Shown: piece after piece, positions 26,749-35,674 of the stretch
Layout of the letters: each line of letters opens with the position of its first letter
Position numbering within the stretch: position 1 is the stretch's first letter
Assembly: GCA_023015825.1 (NCBI GenBank)
Contig: JALKAW010000007.1
Span: 148,314 to 212,313, forward strand
Source: Flavobacteriaceae bacterium S0862
GTDB taxonomy: Bacteria; Bacteroidota; Bacteroidia; Flavobacteriales; Flavobacteriaceae
DNA length: 64,000 nt
Direction of reading: 5' to 3'
Translations under genes and position numbers: made by a program
The notes under the pieces: model-generated
Databases searched by the model: none
What the model saw: the letters and a program-made list of their open reading frames with translations, nothing else
Told to the model about the DNA's origin: nothing

Positions 26749-29019
26749 ATGCATTACAAGAAGACACTCCTTATTCTAGTTTTTATTAGCTTTTTATTCA
26801 ACTGCAAGAACGAAGAAAAAATTAGTTCTGAAGTTTTAATAATTCCACAACCATCTGAACAAACTATAAATAAAGGGTCGTTTATTTTAAACGATTCAAC
26901 TGGGATTCAATACGATGATGCTTTTAAAATTTCAGCTGAATTTCTAAAAACATATATTGAAGAAGGTGGTAATCTTAGATTCCAAGAAAACAATACTATA
27001 TCCTTTATTAAAGACGATAGCCTAACAAATGAAGGTTATATACTTGAAGTCCTACCAAAAAATATAAAAATTAAAGCTAAAACTGACCAAGGCGCATTTT
27101 ATGCAGCACAGTCATTAAGACAACTTCTTCCACCTGAATTTGAAAATGGCTCTTTTCAAGATGAGGAAGTTATAATACCATGCACAACTATTAAGGATGA
27201 GCCTGAATTCACATATCGAGGGATGCATCTGGATGTTGGAAGGCATATGTTTTCGGTAGATTTTATCAAAAAATACATCGATGCACTTGCTATGTTAAAA
27301 ATGAACACATTTCATTGGCATTTAACCGAAGACCAAGGTTGGCGCATTGAGATTAAAAAATATCCTAAACTACAAGAAATTGCTGCCTTTAGAAATGAAA
27401 CCTTAGTTGGACATTACAGTGACCAACCTCACAAATTTGATGGCAAAACATATGGTGGTTTTTATACGCAAGAAGAAGTTAAAGATGTTGTTGCTTATGC
27501 AAAAAGGCGTTTTGTAACAGTTATTCCAGAAATTGAGCTTCCTGGACATGCTCAAGCTGCTATTGCAGCTTATCCTGAATTGGGATGTACAGGAGAACAG
27601 GTTGAAGTTGTAACAAAGTGGGGCGTTTATGAAGAAATTTATTGCCCAAAAGAAGAAACGTTTACTTTTTTAGAAAATGTTTTAGATGAAGTTTTAGCAT
27701 TATTCCCAAGTAAATACATCCATATTGGTGGAGATGAAGCTCCAAAAACCAGATGGAAAAATTGCGACCATTGTCAGGCTCTTATTAAAAAAGAAGGTTT
27801 AAAAGATGAACACGAGTTGCAGAGTTATTTTATTTCGAGAATTGAAGCTTATCTCAACAGTAAAGGCAGACAAATTATTGGTTGGGACGAAATTTTAGAA
27901 GGAGGTTTGGCACCAAATGCCACAGTCATGTCTTGGCGAGGTATCAATGGCGCTATTGAAGCAGCAAAACAACATCATAATGTGATTATGACACCAACAT
28001 CGCATTGCTATTTTGATTATTACCAAAGTGAAAATGAAGACGAACCCATTGCCATTGGTGGTTTTTTACCCTTGGAAAAAGTGTACAGTTTTAATCCTAT
28101 TCCAGATGAGCTCAACGAAGAGGAATCAAAATATGTACTTGGTGCACAAGGCAATATTTGGACTGAGTACATAAAAACCTCTGAGCATATTGAATACATG
28201 GCATTCCCACGTATTCTTGCTATGAGTGAGGTTGTTTGGTCTAAACAGGAAAATAAAAACTATGCTGATTTTGTAAAACGTGTTGAAAATTTTCACGAGA
28301 GATTGGATGCTTTAAACATTAATTATGCAAATCATCTTTATGAAATTGAAGGCGATTTACTTTCTGATAACAATGGATTACGTTATCAATTACAAACCTT
28401 AACCGATAGAAAAACCATTCGGTTTACTTTGGATGGCTCAGAGCCAACTGTAAATTCAGAAGCTTATACTAAACCTATTCCAATTACTGAAAGCGTCAGT
28501 ATAAAAGCATCTGTATTTAATTCAGATAAAAAATTAGGAACTACATTTTCTCAGGATATTAATCTGCATAAAGCCGTTGGAAAAAAAATTACAATAAACA
28601 AAGAACCTCACAAATCTTATCCTGGAAGTGGTGCTGAAGGACTTGTTAATGGCATCTCAGGAAGCGATTCTCGTTATGGCGACAAAGAATGGTTAGGGTT
28701 TTGGGGCGAAGATATCGAGATCATCATTGATTTAGGTGAAGAAACAGACATCACTTCTGTTAAAACTAGGTTTCATAATGGTCAAGGTCAATGGATTTAT
28801 GCGCCAAAGGCAATTGAATTTGGGTTTGATGCTCATGGCGTGGATTCTAAGGCTAAAATTCCAGAAGTTTTTGATAAGATGCTACCAGTTATTATAAAGG
28901 CAGATGTTTCATCTAGATATATTTATTTGAAAATCCCAAACTATGGCATCATTCCAGAAGGTAAACAAGGTGCTGGTAACAAAGCTTGGACGTTTATTGA
29001 TGAAATAATTGTGAATTAA
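26749..29019 (+). CDS. GH20 beta-N-acetylhexosaminidase lipoprotein
   Basis: Removes terminal beta-linked GlcNAc or GalNAc. The 756-residue protein has a lipoprotein-like signal (FLFNCK, Cys19). A GH20b domain (about 30-145) precedes the GH20 barrel (about 150-500), opening YRGMHLDVGRHMF. The catalytic pair Asp329-Glu330 is in HIGGDEAPK, as required for substrate-assisted catalysis. The C-terminus holds a chitobiase-type beta domain (TIRFTLDGSEPTVNSEA) and a F5/8-type carbohydrate-binding domain near 620-756. It is first in an operon with cutC and a beta-mannosidase, suggesting N-glycan or mannan-linked chitobiose breakdown. Confidence 0.94.
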   Translation: MHYKKTLLILVFISFLFNCKNEEKISSEVLIIPQPSEQTINKGSFILNDSTGIQYDDAFKISAEFLKTYIEEGGNLRFQENNTISFIKDDSLTNEGYILEVLPKNIKIKAKTDQGAFYAAQSLRQLLPPEFENGSFQDEEVIIPCTTIKDEPEFTYRGMHLDVGRHMFSVDFIKKYIDALAMLKMNTFHWHLTEDQGWRIEIKKYPKLQEIAAFRNETLVGHYSDQPHKFDGKTYGGFYTQEEVKDVVAYAKRRFVTVIPEIELPGHAQAAIAAYPELGCTGEQVEVVTKWGVYEEIYCPKEETFTFLENVLDEVLALFPSKYIHIGGDEAPKTRWKNCDHCQALIKKEGLKDEHELQSYFISRIEAYLNSKGRQIIGWDEILEGGLAPNATVMSWRGINGAIEAAKQHHNVIMTPTSHCYFDYYQSENEDEPIAIGGFLPLEKVYSFNPIPDELNEEESKYVLGAQGNIWTEYIKTSEHIEYMAFPRILAMSEVVWSKQENKNYADFVKRVENFHERLDALNINYANHLYEIEGDLLSDNNGLRYQLQTLTDRKTIRFTLDGSEPTVNSEAYTKPIPITESVSIKASVFNSDKKLGTTFSQDINLHKAVGKKITINKEPHKSYPGSGAEGLVNGISGSDSRYGDKEWLGFWGEDIEIIIDLGEETDITSVKTRFHNGQGQWIYAPKAIEFGFDAHGVDSKAKIPEVFDKMLPVIIKADVSSRYIYLKIPNYGIIPEGKQGAGNKAWTFIDEIIVN

Positions 29020-29020
29020 G

Positions 29021-29710
29021 ATGCTTTTAGAAATTTGTGCCAACTCCTATCAATCTGCTAAAAATGCTCAAGAAGCAGGAGCTCATCGTGTTGAATTATG
29101 TCAAGAACTGTCGGTTGGAGGTATTACTCCAAGTTATGGTTTATTAAAACAAGTCACAGATACGCTTTCAATTCCAGTGTTTGTATTAATCAGACCACGA
29201 AGTGGAAATTTTGTCTATACAGAAGAAGAGTTTGACATCATAAAACAAGACATTCAACTATGCAAAAGTTTAGGTTGTTCTGGAATTGTTTCTGGTATTT
29301 TAAGTAACGACAATACGATTGACATTGAAAGAACTAAAGAATTGGTTGAGTTATCTAAACCATTACAATTTACCTTCCATCGTGCTTTTGATTGTGTGAA
29401 AAATCCTTTTGAGGCGTTAGATCAATTAATCGGCTTAGGTGTTGATAGAGTATTGACCTCAGGCCTAGAAACCTCAGCAGAAAAGGGATTGAATCTACTA
29501 AAACAATTGCATAAACAAGCAAATGGCAGAATAACCATTTTAGCTGGAAGTGACATCAACCCTAAAAATGCTAAATTATTTATAGACGTAGGTTTAAATG
29601 AAATTCATGCGTCTGCCTCATCAAAAATAGAAATTGACAGTTCATTATTTTCAACACCACTAACCTATTCTGATCCAAAAAAAATTAAAGCCATTTTAGA
29701 TGCGATATAG
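29021..29710 (+). CDS. cutC: CutC family protein
   Basis: A 229-residue TIM-barrel protein of the CutC family, with the characteristic opening LEICANSYQSAKNAQEAGAHRVELCQ region at residues 3-28, RPRSGNF, FTFHRAFD and ILAGSDINPKNA. The family was named for copper homeostasis, but that role is disputed and the biochemical function is unknown. Here it starts 1 base after the hexosaminidase stop and overlaps the beta-mannosidase start by 11 bases. The context argues for a role in sugar or glycan metabolism rather than copper. No signal peptide, so cytosolic. Confidence 0.9.
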   Translation: MLLEICANSYQSAKNAQEAGAHRVELCQELSVGGITPSYGLLKQVTDTLSIPVFVLIRPRSGNFVYTEEEFDIIKQDIQLCKSLGCSGIVSGILSNDNTIDIERTKELVELSKPLQFTFHRAFDCVKNPFEALDQLIGLGVDRVLTSGLETSAEKGLNLLKQLHKQANGRITILAGSDINPKNAKLFIDVGLNEIHASASSKIEIDSSLFSTPLTYSDPKKIKAILDAI

Positions 29711-32135
29711 TCTGTTACTTTTAATTCTCGTTTGTTTGAGCTGTCAAACGAAACATGATGCACCTCAAATTATTGAGTTACACAACACTTGGGAATTTAA
29801 AAAAGTAACTGACTCCAATTGGATTCCTGCAACTGTTCCAGGAAATGTGCATTCCGATTTATTGGAAAACAACCTTATTGAGAATCCCTTCATTGGAGAT
29901 AACGAACACGATTTACAATGGATTTCAGAAACCGATTGGGAATATAAAACCACTTTTTCAGTGGATAAAAAAACACTTCAAAAAGAGCATATCGAACTCA
30001 ATTTTGAAGGCTTGGATACTTATGCGTCTGTGTTTTTAAATGATAGCTTGGTTTTAAAAACCAATAATGCCTTTTGTGAATTTCAAGTCAATGCAAAACC
30101 TTTATTGAAAACCGAAAACACATTGCGAATTCTATTTGAAAACACAACAAAATACGAAGAACAAACAAAAGATAAATTAGGTTATACCTTGCCAGAAGGC
30201 AATCGCATTTTCACCAGAAAAGCACAGTTTCAATATGGTTGGGATTGGGGACCAAAAATGAATACTAGTGGCATTTGGCGACCTGTAAAATTGGTGGCTT
30301 GGAATGATTATAGAATTGAAGATATCTTTATTAAACAAGTCACTTTAAATGATTCTATTTCAAATTTGCAACTTGATATCACTGATTCTAACTTAAATGG
30401 CTTAACATATCAAATACAGGTTAACGATATCTTAGTTCCCTTTGAACAATCCGATTTTGCATTTCAAATAAAAGAACCAAAACGTTGGTGGCCTCACAAT
30501 CTAGGTGAGCCTTATTTGTATGATATTAAAGTTGTTGTTAAAAAAGGAAATGCCATTTTGGACAGCATCTCCAAAAAAGTAGGCTTGCGAACTATTGAAC
30601 TCGTCACCGAAAAAGACAGCATTGGAGAATCCTTTTATTTTAAAGTCAATGATGTACCTGTCTATGCAAAAGGAGCTAATTTCATTCCACAAAACTCCAT
30701 GCAAAACAAAGTCACAGATACTCATTATGAAAAATTACTTAATGATGTTGTTAATGCTAATATGAACATGTTACGAGTTTGGGGAGGAGGTATATATGAG
30801 AATAATATTTTTTACGATTTATGCGACGAAAAAGGCATCCTTGTTTGGCAAGATTTTATGTTTGCTTGTGCCATGTATCCTGGAGATAAAGACTATTTAG
30901 AGAATGTACAACAAGAAGCCATTGACAATGTAAAACGCTTACGAAATCACTCAAGTATTGCTTTGTGGTGTGGTAATAACGAAAATAGCGAAGGCTGGCA
31001 TCGTTGGGGCTGGCAAGATGGTCGTTCAGAATCTGAAAAGGAGGAAATTTGGAGTAACTATTTAAAAGTGTTTGATTCCATTTTACCAAATACTGTGGCA
31101 AAATTAACTGATACAGATTATTGGGAAAGTTCACCTAAATATGGACGCGGCAATCCGAATTACGAATTTGAAGGTGATGCCCATGATTGGTGGATTTGGC
31201 ATGATGGATATCCTTTTGAGCATCTTGAAGAGCGTGTGCCAAGATTTATGAGCGAGTTTGGAATGCAGTCATTTCCAAGTTATGAGGCAATTAATTATAT
31301 CAACCAAAGTGATTCCTTAGAGATTACTTCTGAAGGATTTAAAAATCATCAAAAACATGTTCGTGGATTTGAGTTGATTGATGAGTATATGCAGCGTGAT
31401 TTTCCAGTGCCAACAAAAGCAGAAGATTATGTGTATATGAGTCAGGTATTACAAGCCTATGGGATTACAAAAGGACTAGAAGCTCAACGACGTGCAAAAC
31501 CTTATAATATGGGAACTTTGTATTGGCAGTTGAATGATTGTTGGCCATCTATTTCATGGTCTAGCATTGATTTTTTTGGGAATTGGAAAGCGTTACATTA
31601 TAAAGCCAAAAAGAGCTTTGAAAATGTGTTAGTGACCTCAAAACTTGAAGACAATGTGCTTAAAACATTTGTAATAAATGATAATTTAGAAGCTGTAACT
31701 GATACCCTTCATTTAAAATTGATTGATTTCTTTGGAAAAGAATTATGGTCATTTTCAAAAGACATCACAGCATCAAAAGGTAGTAGTGAATTGATGCATG
31801 AACTAAATCTAGAAGGTATTGACAAAAAGAATGCTGTTCTCGTATCTAGCTTCAACCATACAACCTCAACATTTTATTTAACTAACACAAAAGATTTACA
31901 ACTTCAACAAGCTGAAATAACTCAAGAAATAACAAAGACTTCTTCTGGATTTAAGATAAAACTATCTAGCTCTACTCTGCAAAAGGATGTATTTCTTTAT
32001 ACTAAAGCGAAAGGACATTTTAATGACAACTTCTTTGATTTACTACCTAATCAAAGAGTAGTAATTGACTTCAATACAGAAACTGCAACTTTGAGTGATT
32101 TGAAGATTAAAACATTGAATAGCTTTATAAACTAG
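29700..32135 (+). CDS. GH2 beta-mannosidase lipoprotein
   Basis: Hydrolyses terminal beta-mannosides, such as the mannose linked beta to chitobiose in N-glycans. The 811-residue protein has a lipoprotein signal with Cys15 (LVCLSC). GH2 sugar-binding (about 25-180), immunoglobulin-like (about 180-290) and barrel (about 290-620) domains follow in order. The acid/base Glu428 is in WCGNNENSEGWH and the nucleophile Glu519 in MSEFGMQS. The C-terminal beta domains run to 811. The ATG lies inside cutC. The stop codon interlocks with the stop of the convergent gene in CTAG at 32132-32135. Confidence 0.93.
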   Translation: MRYSLLLLILVCLSCQTKHDAPQIIELHNTWEFKKVTDSNWIPATVPGNVHSDLLENNLIENPFIGDNEHDLQWISETDWEYKTTFSVDKKTLQKEHIELNFEGLDTYASVFLNDSLVLKTNNAFCEFQVNAKPLLKTENTLRILFENTTKYEEQTKDKLGYTLPEGNRIFTRKAQFQYGWDWGPKMNTSGIWRPVKLVAWNDYRIEDIFIKQVTLNDSISNLQLDITDSNLNGLTYQIQVNDILVPFEQSDFAFQIKEPKRWWPHNLGEPYLYDIKVVVKKGNAILDSISKKVGLRTIELVTEKDSIGESFYFKVNDVPVYAKGANFIPQNSMQNKVTDTHYEKLLNDVVNANMNMLRVWGGGIYENNIFYDLCDEKGILVWQDFMFACAMYPGDKDYLENVQQEAIDNVKRLRNHSSIALWCGNNENSEGWHRWGWQDGRSESEKEEIWSNYLKVFDSILPNTVAKLTDTDYWESSPKYGRGNPNYEFEGDAHDWWIWHDGYPFEHLEERVPRFMSEFGMQSFPSYEAINYINQSDSLEITSEGFKNHQKHVRGFELIDEYMQRDFPVPTKAEDYVYMSQVLQAYGITKGLEAQRRAKPYNMGTLYWQLNDCWPSISWSSIDFFGNWKALHYKAKKSFENVLVTSKLEDNVLKTFVINDNLEAVTDTLHLKLIDFFGKELWSFSKDITASKGSSELMHELNLEGIDKKNAVLVSSFNHTTSTFYLTNTKDLQLQQAEITQEITKTSSGFKIKLSSSTLQKDVFLYTKAKGHFNDNFFDLLPNQRVVIDFNTETATLSDLKIKTLNSFIN

Positions 32136-32722
32136 GTTCTATCTTCTTTCAACCACTTAGGAACTGGTTTCGGTTTATAGTGTCTCATTTTATCGAGCAA
32201 CCTATTAATATCATCTTCAACAATCAACAGCTCAAAATTTGCCATTTTTAGGAGTCCTTTAGTAACCATGGTTTCCAACATGCTTATCAAATCATTGTAA
32301 AAACCATTGATGTTAAGTAACCCAATTGGTTTTTGATGCAAGCCTAATTGTGCCCAAGTAATAATTTCAAACAACTCCTCTAAGGTCCCAAAACCTCCCG
32401 GAAGCGTAATAAATCCATCTGACAGCTCATGCATTTTTAGTTTACGTTCGTGCATATTGTCTGTGGTTATTAGTTCTGTCAACCCTAAATGCACTACTTC
32501 TTTTAGTTTTAAGAACTCTGGAATTACCCCAATCACTTTTCCATGATTATCCAATGATGCTTGGGCAATTTTTCCCATGACACCAATTTTTGCAGCACCA
32601 TAGACTAATGTTATGTTTTCATTAGCTAAAGTTTTTCCTAACCTTTGAGCTTCAGAAATTATTTTAGTATCATTTCCTTCACTACTCGCACAAAATACAG
32701 CTATAGTTTTTAAATCATTCAT
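32132..32722 (-). CDS. LOG family protein (TIGR00730)
   Basis: A 196-residue Rossmann-like protein of the LOG family. PGGFGTLEELFEIITW at about 107-122 is the signature motif with the catalytic Glu and phosphate-binding PGGxGT, and GAAKIGVMGK precedes it. LOG enzymes release adenine-type bases from nucleoside 5'-monophosphates (cytokinin riboside monophosphate in plants). In bacteria the physiological role is usually unknown. It overlaps prmC by 4 bases (ATGA) and is the last of a three-gene operon. Confidence 0.9.
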   Translation of the reverse strand: MNDLKTIAVFCASSEGNDTKIISEAQRLGKTLANENITLVYGAAKIGVMGKIAQASLDNHGKVIGVIPEFLKLKEVVHLGLTELITTDNMHERKLKMHELSDGFITLPGGFGTLEELFEIITWAQLGLHQKPIGLLNINGFYNDLISMLETMVTKGLLKMANFELLIVEDDINRLLDKMRHYKPKPVPKWLKEDRT

Positions 32723-33567
32723 GATTTTATGGCTTTAATCATTCTATCTTTCTCAAAAAAATCTCTTTTTAATTCTATCTCGTTAAAACTTTTCTCTGTC
32801 AGTAATTCTTTGGTGCTTTCGCCTAAGCTTTCATTTATTTCAAAATACAATTGACCATTTGGCTTCAAAATATTAGCAGCTACATCGGTGATTTTTCTGT
32901 AAAAAAATAAAGCATCATCATCTTTAACAAACAATGCTAAATGTGGTTCATGGTCTAATACATTTGCGCTCATCATTTGTTTTTCTAGCTCACGAACATA
33001 AGGGGGATTAGATACAATAACATCAAATTGTATATTGGTAGAATCCCAATCTAAAATATCTGCTTCGATAAATTCAATTTCGACTTTATTATCAATTGCA
33101 TTTTGGCTAGCTATTTTTAAAGCGTCGCTACTAACATCTAATGCTACTATTGAAGCATTTGGTAAATTCTTAGATAGTGATATAGCAATACAACCACTTC
33201 CTGTTCCTACATCTAAAATGGAAATACTCTTCTTGTCTTTGCAATCTTTAATAATCCAATCAACAAGTTCTTCGGTTTCTGGTCTAGGAATTAATACTGA
33301 AGGATTTACTTTAAATACTAATCCATAAAACTCAGTATCACAAAGTATATATTGAATGGGCTCGTATTTTTTTAGTCTATCTATAGCCTTTTCAAACTTA
33401 TCGTATTTCTTACCAGAAACAACAGCATATAAACTTTGAGAAATATCTATGCGCTTTAACTTTAATATTCTCTCTGAAAGTAAGTGAAAAAACGAATCGA
33501 TTTCAGTTTCAGGGTAATAACCTAAAAGCGCGTTGTTAAAATAAGTTCGTAATGATTTTAGTATCAT
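32719..33567 (-). CDS. prmC: Peptide chain release factor N5-glutamine methyltransferase
   Basis: Methylates the Gln of the GGQ motif in release factors RF1 and RF2, improving termination. The 282-residue protein has an N-terminal helical domain and a class I SAM methyltransferase with LDVGTGSGCIAIS for SAM binding and NPPY at the active site in VIVSNPPYVRE. FEINESLGE near the C-terminus is also conserved. It overlaps its neighbours by 4 bases on each side (GNAT upstream, LOG downstream). Confidence 0.94.
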   Translation of the reverse strand: MILKSLRTYFNNALLGYYPETEIDSFFHLLSERILKLKRIDISQSLYAVVSGKKYDKFEKAIDRLKKYEPIQYILCDTEFYGLVFKVNPSVLIPRPETEELVDWIIKDCKDKKSISILDVGTGSGCIAISLSKNLPNASIVALDVSSDALKIASQNAIDNKVEIEFIEADILDWDSTNIQFDVIVSNPPYVRELEKQMMSANVLDHEPHLALFVKDDDALFFYRKITDVAANILKPNGQLYFEINESLGESTKELLTEKSFNEIELKRDFFEKDRMIKAIKS

Positions 33568-34043
33568 AGTAGTTTTTTAAGCATGTATACACCACAAATA
33601 ACATGGCCTGTATTCCCCAATGGTTTATCTAAGTGTTTAAATCCGTTTTTCTCATATAATTTGATAGCAGGTTTTAGTTGTGAAGCCGATTCGAGATAGC
33701 AAAACTTATAATCAAAATTTTTAGCAGCTTCAATACATAAATCAAACATTTTTTTCCCGTTACCTTTAGCGCGGGCATTAGGATGGAAATACATTTTTTG
33801 CAATTCGCAAGTATCTTTTGCTGCTCCTTGCAATTGCTTAACACCTCCTCCTCCTAGTACCTTTCCTTGTTCTTCAACGACATAATAAACAGCTCTTTCT
33901 CCTTGAAAACCTTCATACATGTTTTTAACATCATCATCTTCGAGAGACGAGCCAGAAATTGGCAAACCATACTCTTTAAAACAATTGGTCATAATTGCTT
34001 TTATTGAAGGATTATCTTGGGGTTTTATTTCTCTAATAATCAT
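33564..34043 (-). CDS. GNAT family N-acetyltransferase
   Basis: A 159-residue single-domain acetyltransferase. The GNAT core is seen as YVVEEQGKVLGGGGVKQL (strand pair), LQKMYFHPNARAKGNGKKMFD (acetyl-CoA-binding motif A with a modified Q/RxxGxG/A) and KFCYLESASQLKPAIKLYEKNGF (motif B). The substrate is unknown. First gene of the GNAT-prmC-LOG operon, divergent from ribD with only 37 bases between start codons. The neighbouring RF methylase gives no specific hint about its substrate. Confidence 0.85.
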   Translation of the reverse strand: MIIREIKPQDNPSIKAIMTNCFKEYGLPISGSSLEDDDVKNMYEGFQGERAVYYVVEEQGKVLGGGGVKQLQGAAKDTCELQKMYFHPNARAKGNGKKMFDLCIEAAKNFDYKFCYLESASQLKPAIKLYEKNGFKHLDKPLGNTGHVICGVYMLKKLL

Positions 34044-34068
34044 GTTATAATTACCGATTATTTAATAG

Positions 34069-34076
34069 TATTTTTG
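34069..34076 (+). promoter_or_regulatory. -7 promoter box TATTTTTG for ribD
   Basis: TATTTTTG fits TAnnTTTG. It ends 4 bases before the GTG at 34081, so transcription would begin at about the start codon and the mRNA would be leaderless. Confidence 0.45.
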
Positions 34077-34080
34077 TGAT

Positions 34081-35064
34081 GTGAAGATACACGAAAAATA
34101 CATATCTCGCTGCATAGACCTTGCTAAAAATGGATTAGGCGCTACTGCACCAAATCCAATGGTTGGTTGTGTGATTGTTTACAACTCAACAATTATTGGA
34201 GAAGGTTTCACAAGCCCTTATGGTGGTGCTCATGCTGAAGTGAATGCCATTAACTCAGTTAATGATACATCGCTTTTAAAAGAGTCTACACTTTATGTAA
34301 CACTTGAACCTTGTTCACATTTCGGAAAAACGCCTCCTTGTAGTAATTTGATTATTGAACATGATATTCCAAATATAGTTATTGGTTGTCTCGATGATAA
34401 TGAAAAAGTTGCAGGAAAGGGTATTGCTAAACTTAAAGCAGCTGGTTGCAATGTTAAAGTTGGTGTTTTGGAGGAGGAATGTAAAGAGCACCATAAACGT
34501 TTTTTTACATTTCACAATAAAAAACGTCCTTATATTATCTTAAAATGGGCAGAAACTGCTGATGGGTTTATTGCTCCATTACATAAAAAAGAAAAACAAC
34601 CTATTTGGATAACCAATACATACTCTAGGCAACTAGTACATAAATGGAGAGCTGAAGAACAAGCAATTCTTGTTGGCAAAAACACTGTAATGGAGGATAA
34701 TCCGAGTTTAACCACAAGAGATTGGGATGGAAAGAATCCGATTCGCATTGTTTTAGACAAACACAATAAACTCTCAAAAGAATATAAAGTATTTGATAAC
34801 AAAGCTAAAACCTTGATAATTAAAGACAACTCAGCCAAAGGAATTTGTCATAAGTTACATGAAGCTAATATCAACTCTGTTATAATTGAAGGTGGTGCTA
34901 AAACCCTACAGGTGTTTATTGATACTGGCCTTTGGGATGAGGCCAGAGTATTTACTGGTAAAAACACATTTAAAGAAGGCATAAAAGCGCCAGTTTTTAC
35001 AGGAAATTTGATTTCAGAAAAACAAATACTCGATGATACATTAAAAATATATGTCAATAATTAA
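34081..35064 (+). CDS. ribD: Bifunctional riboflavin biosynthesis deaminase/reductase RibD
   Basis: Deaminates and then reduces the pyrimidine intermediate in riboflavin synthesis. The 327-residue protein has an N-terminal cytidine-deaminase-like domain with zinc ligands His51 in GGAHAEVNAI (Glu53 catalytic), Cys78 and Cys87 in EPCSHFGKTPPC. The C-terminal reductase (about 147-327) shows YIILKWAETADGFIA and VIIEGGAKTLQVFID. The start is GTG at 34081: it places the conserved H-x-KYISRCIDLA helix correctly and an upstream ATG (34079) is followed at once by a stop. The stop overlaps the HAD gene by 14 bases. Confidence 0.95.
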   Translation: MKIHEKYISRCIDLAKNGLGATAPNPMVGCVIVYNSTIIGEGFTSPYGGAHAEVNAINSVNDTSLLKESTLYVTLEPCSHFGKTPPCSNLIIEHDIPNIVIGCLDDNEKVAGKGIAKLKAAGCNVKVGVLEEECKEHHKRFFTFHNKKRPYIILKWAETADGFIAPLHKKEKQPIWITNTYSRQLVHKWRAEEQAILVGKNTVMEDNPSLTTRDWDGKNPIRIVLDKHNKLSKEYKVFDNKAKTLIIKDNSAKGICHKLHEANINSVIIEGGAKTLQVFIDTGLWDEARVFTGKNTFKEGIKAPVFTGNLISEKQILDDTLKIYVNN

Positions 35065-35674
35065 AACAATTATATTTGATTTTGGTGATGTATTTATCAA
35101 TTTAGATAAACCAGCCATTAAAAGAGAACTCGTAAGCTTAGGAATGCCAGAAGCTATAAGTTTAGACATGTATCATATTGCTTCAGAATATGAAAAAGGA
35201 TTAATCTCCACCGACGAACTAATTGACTATTTCAACAATAAATTTCCAAATGTCTCCACTCAAGATTTTATAAAAGCTTGGAATAGTATTATTCTTGATT
35301 TTCCAGAGCATCGACTTCAATTTATTGAAAATCTTGCTTCTAAAAACACATACAACCTTATTTTACTAAGTAATACCAACGATTTACATATTGAACAGGT
35401 TATCGAGAACATGAGTTTGCCGCGTTATGAACGATTTAAAAATTGCTTTAATAAATTTTATTTATCGCAAGAAATTCATTTAAGTAAACCAAGCCCTTCT
35501 ATTTATGAGTTTGTTTTAAGCGAAAATAATTTACAACCCAACGAATGCTTATTCATTGATGATTTAAAAGAAAACACTGAGGCAGCATTAAAACTAGGCA
35601 TTCATACTTGGAATTTGATTCCAGAAAAAGATGACATCATCTATTTATTTTCCATTAAGAAGCATTTATTTTGA
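35051..35674 (+). CDS. HAD-IA family hydrolase
   Basis: A 207-residue haloacid dehalogenase-like hydrolase of the YihX-like group. Motif I is IIFDFGDVFINLD with nucleophile Asp10; motif II is LILLSNTND; motif III Lys is in LSKPSPSIY; motif IV is CLFIDDLKEN. An alpha-helical cap sits between motifs I and II. It probably acts on a small phosphorylated metabolite. It overlaps the end of ribD by 14 bases; the phosphatase that dephosphorylates the RibD product is often an unassigned HAD protein, so this is a candidate for that step, by context only. Confidence 0.88.
   Translation: MSIIKTIIFDFGDVFINLDKPAIKRELVSLGMPEAISLDMYHIASEYEKGLISTDELIDYFNNKFPNVSTQDFIKAWNSIILDFPEHRLQFIENLASKNTYNLILLSNTNDLHIEQVIENMSLPRYERFKNCFNKFYLSQEIHLSKPSPSIYEFVLSENNLQPNECLFIDDLKENTEAALKLGIHTWNLIPEKDDIIYLFSIKKHLF

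Noticed and set aside
30856..31134. 92-codon antisense frame in the beta-mannosidase gene
   Set aside because: Shadow of the GH2 catalytic barrel, rich in residues expected from reverse translation; no start context.
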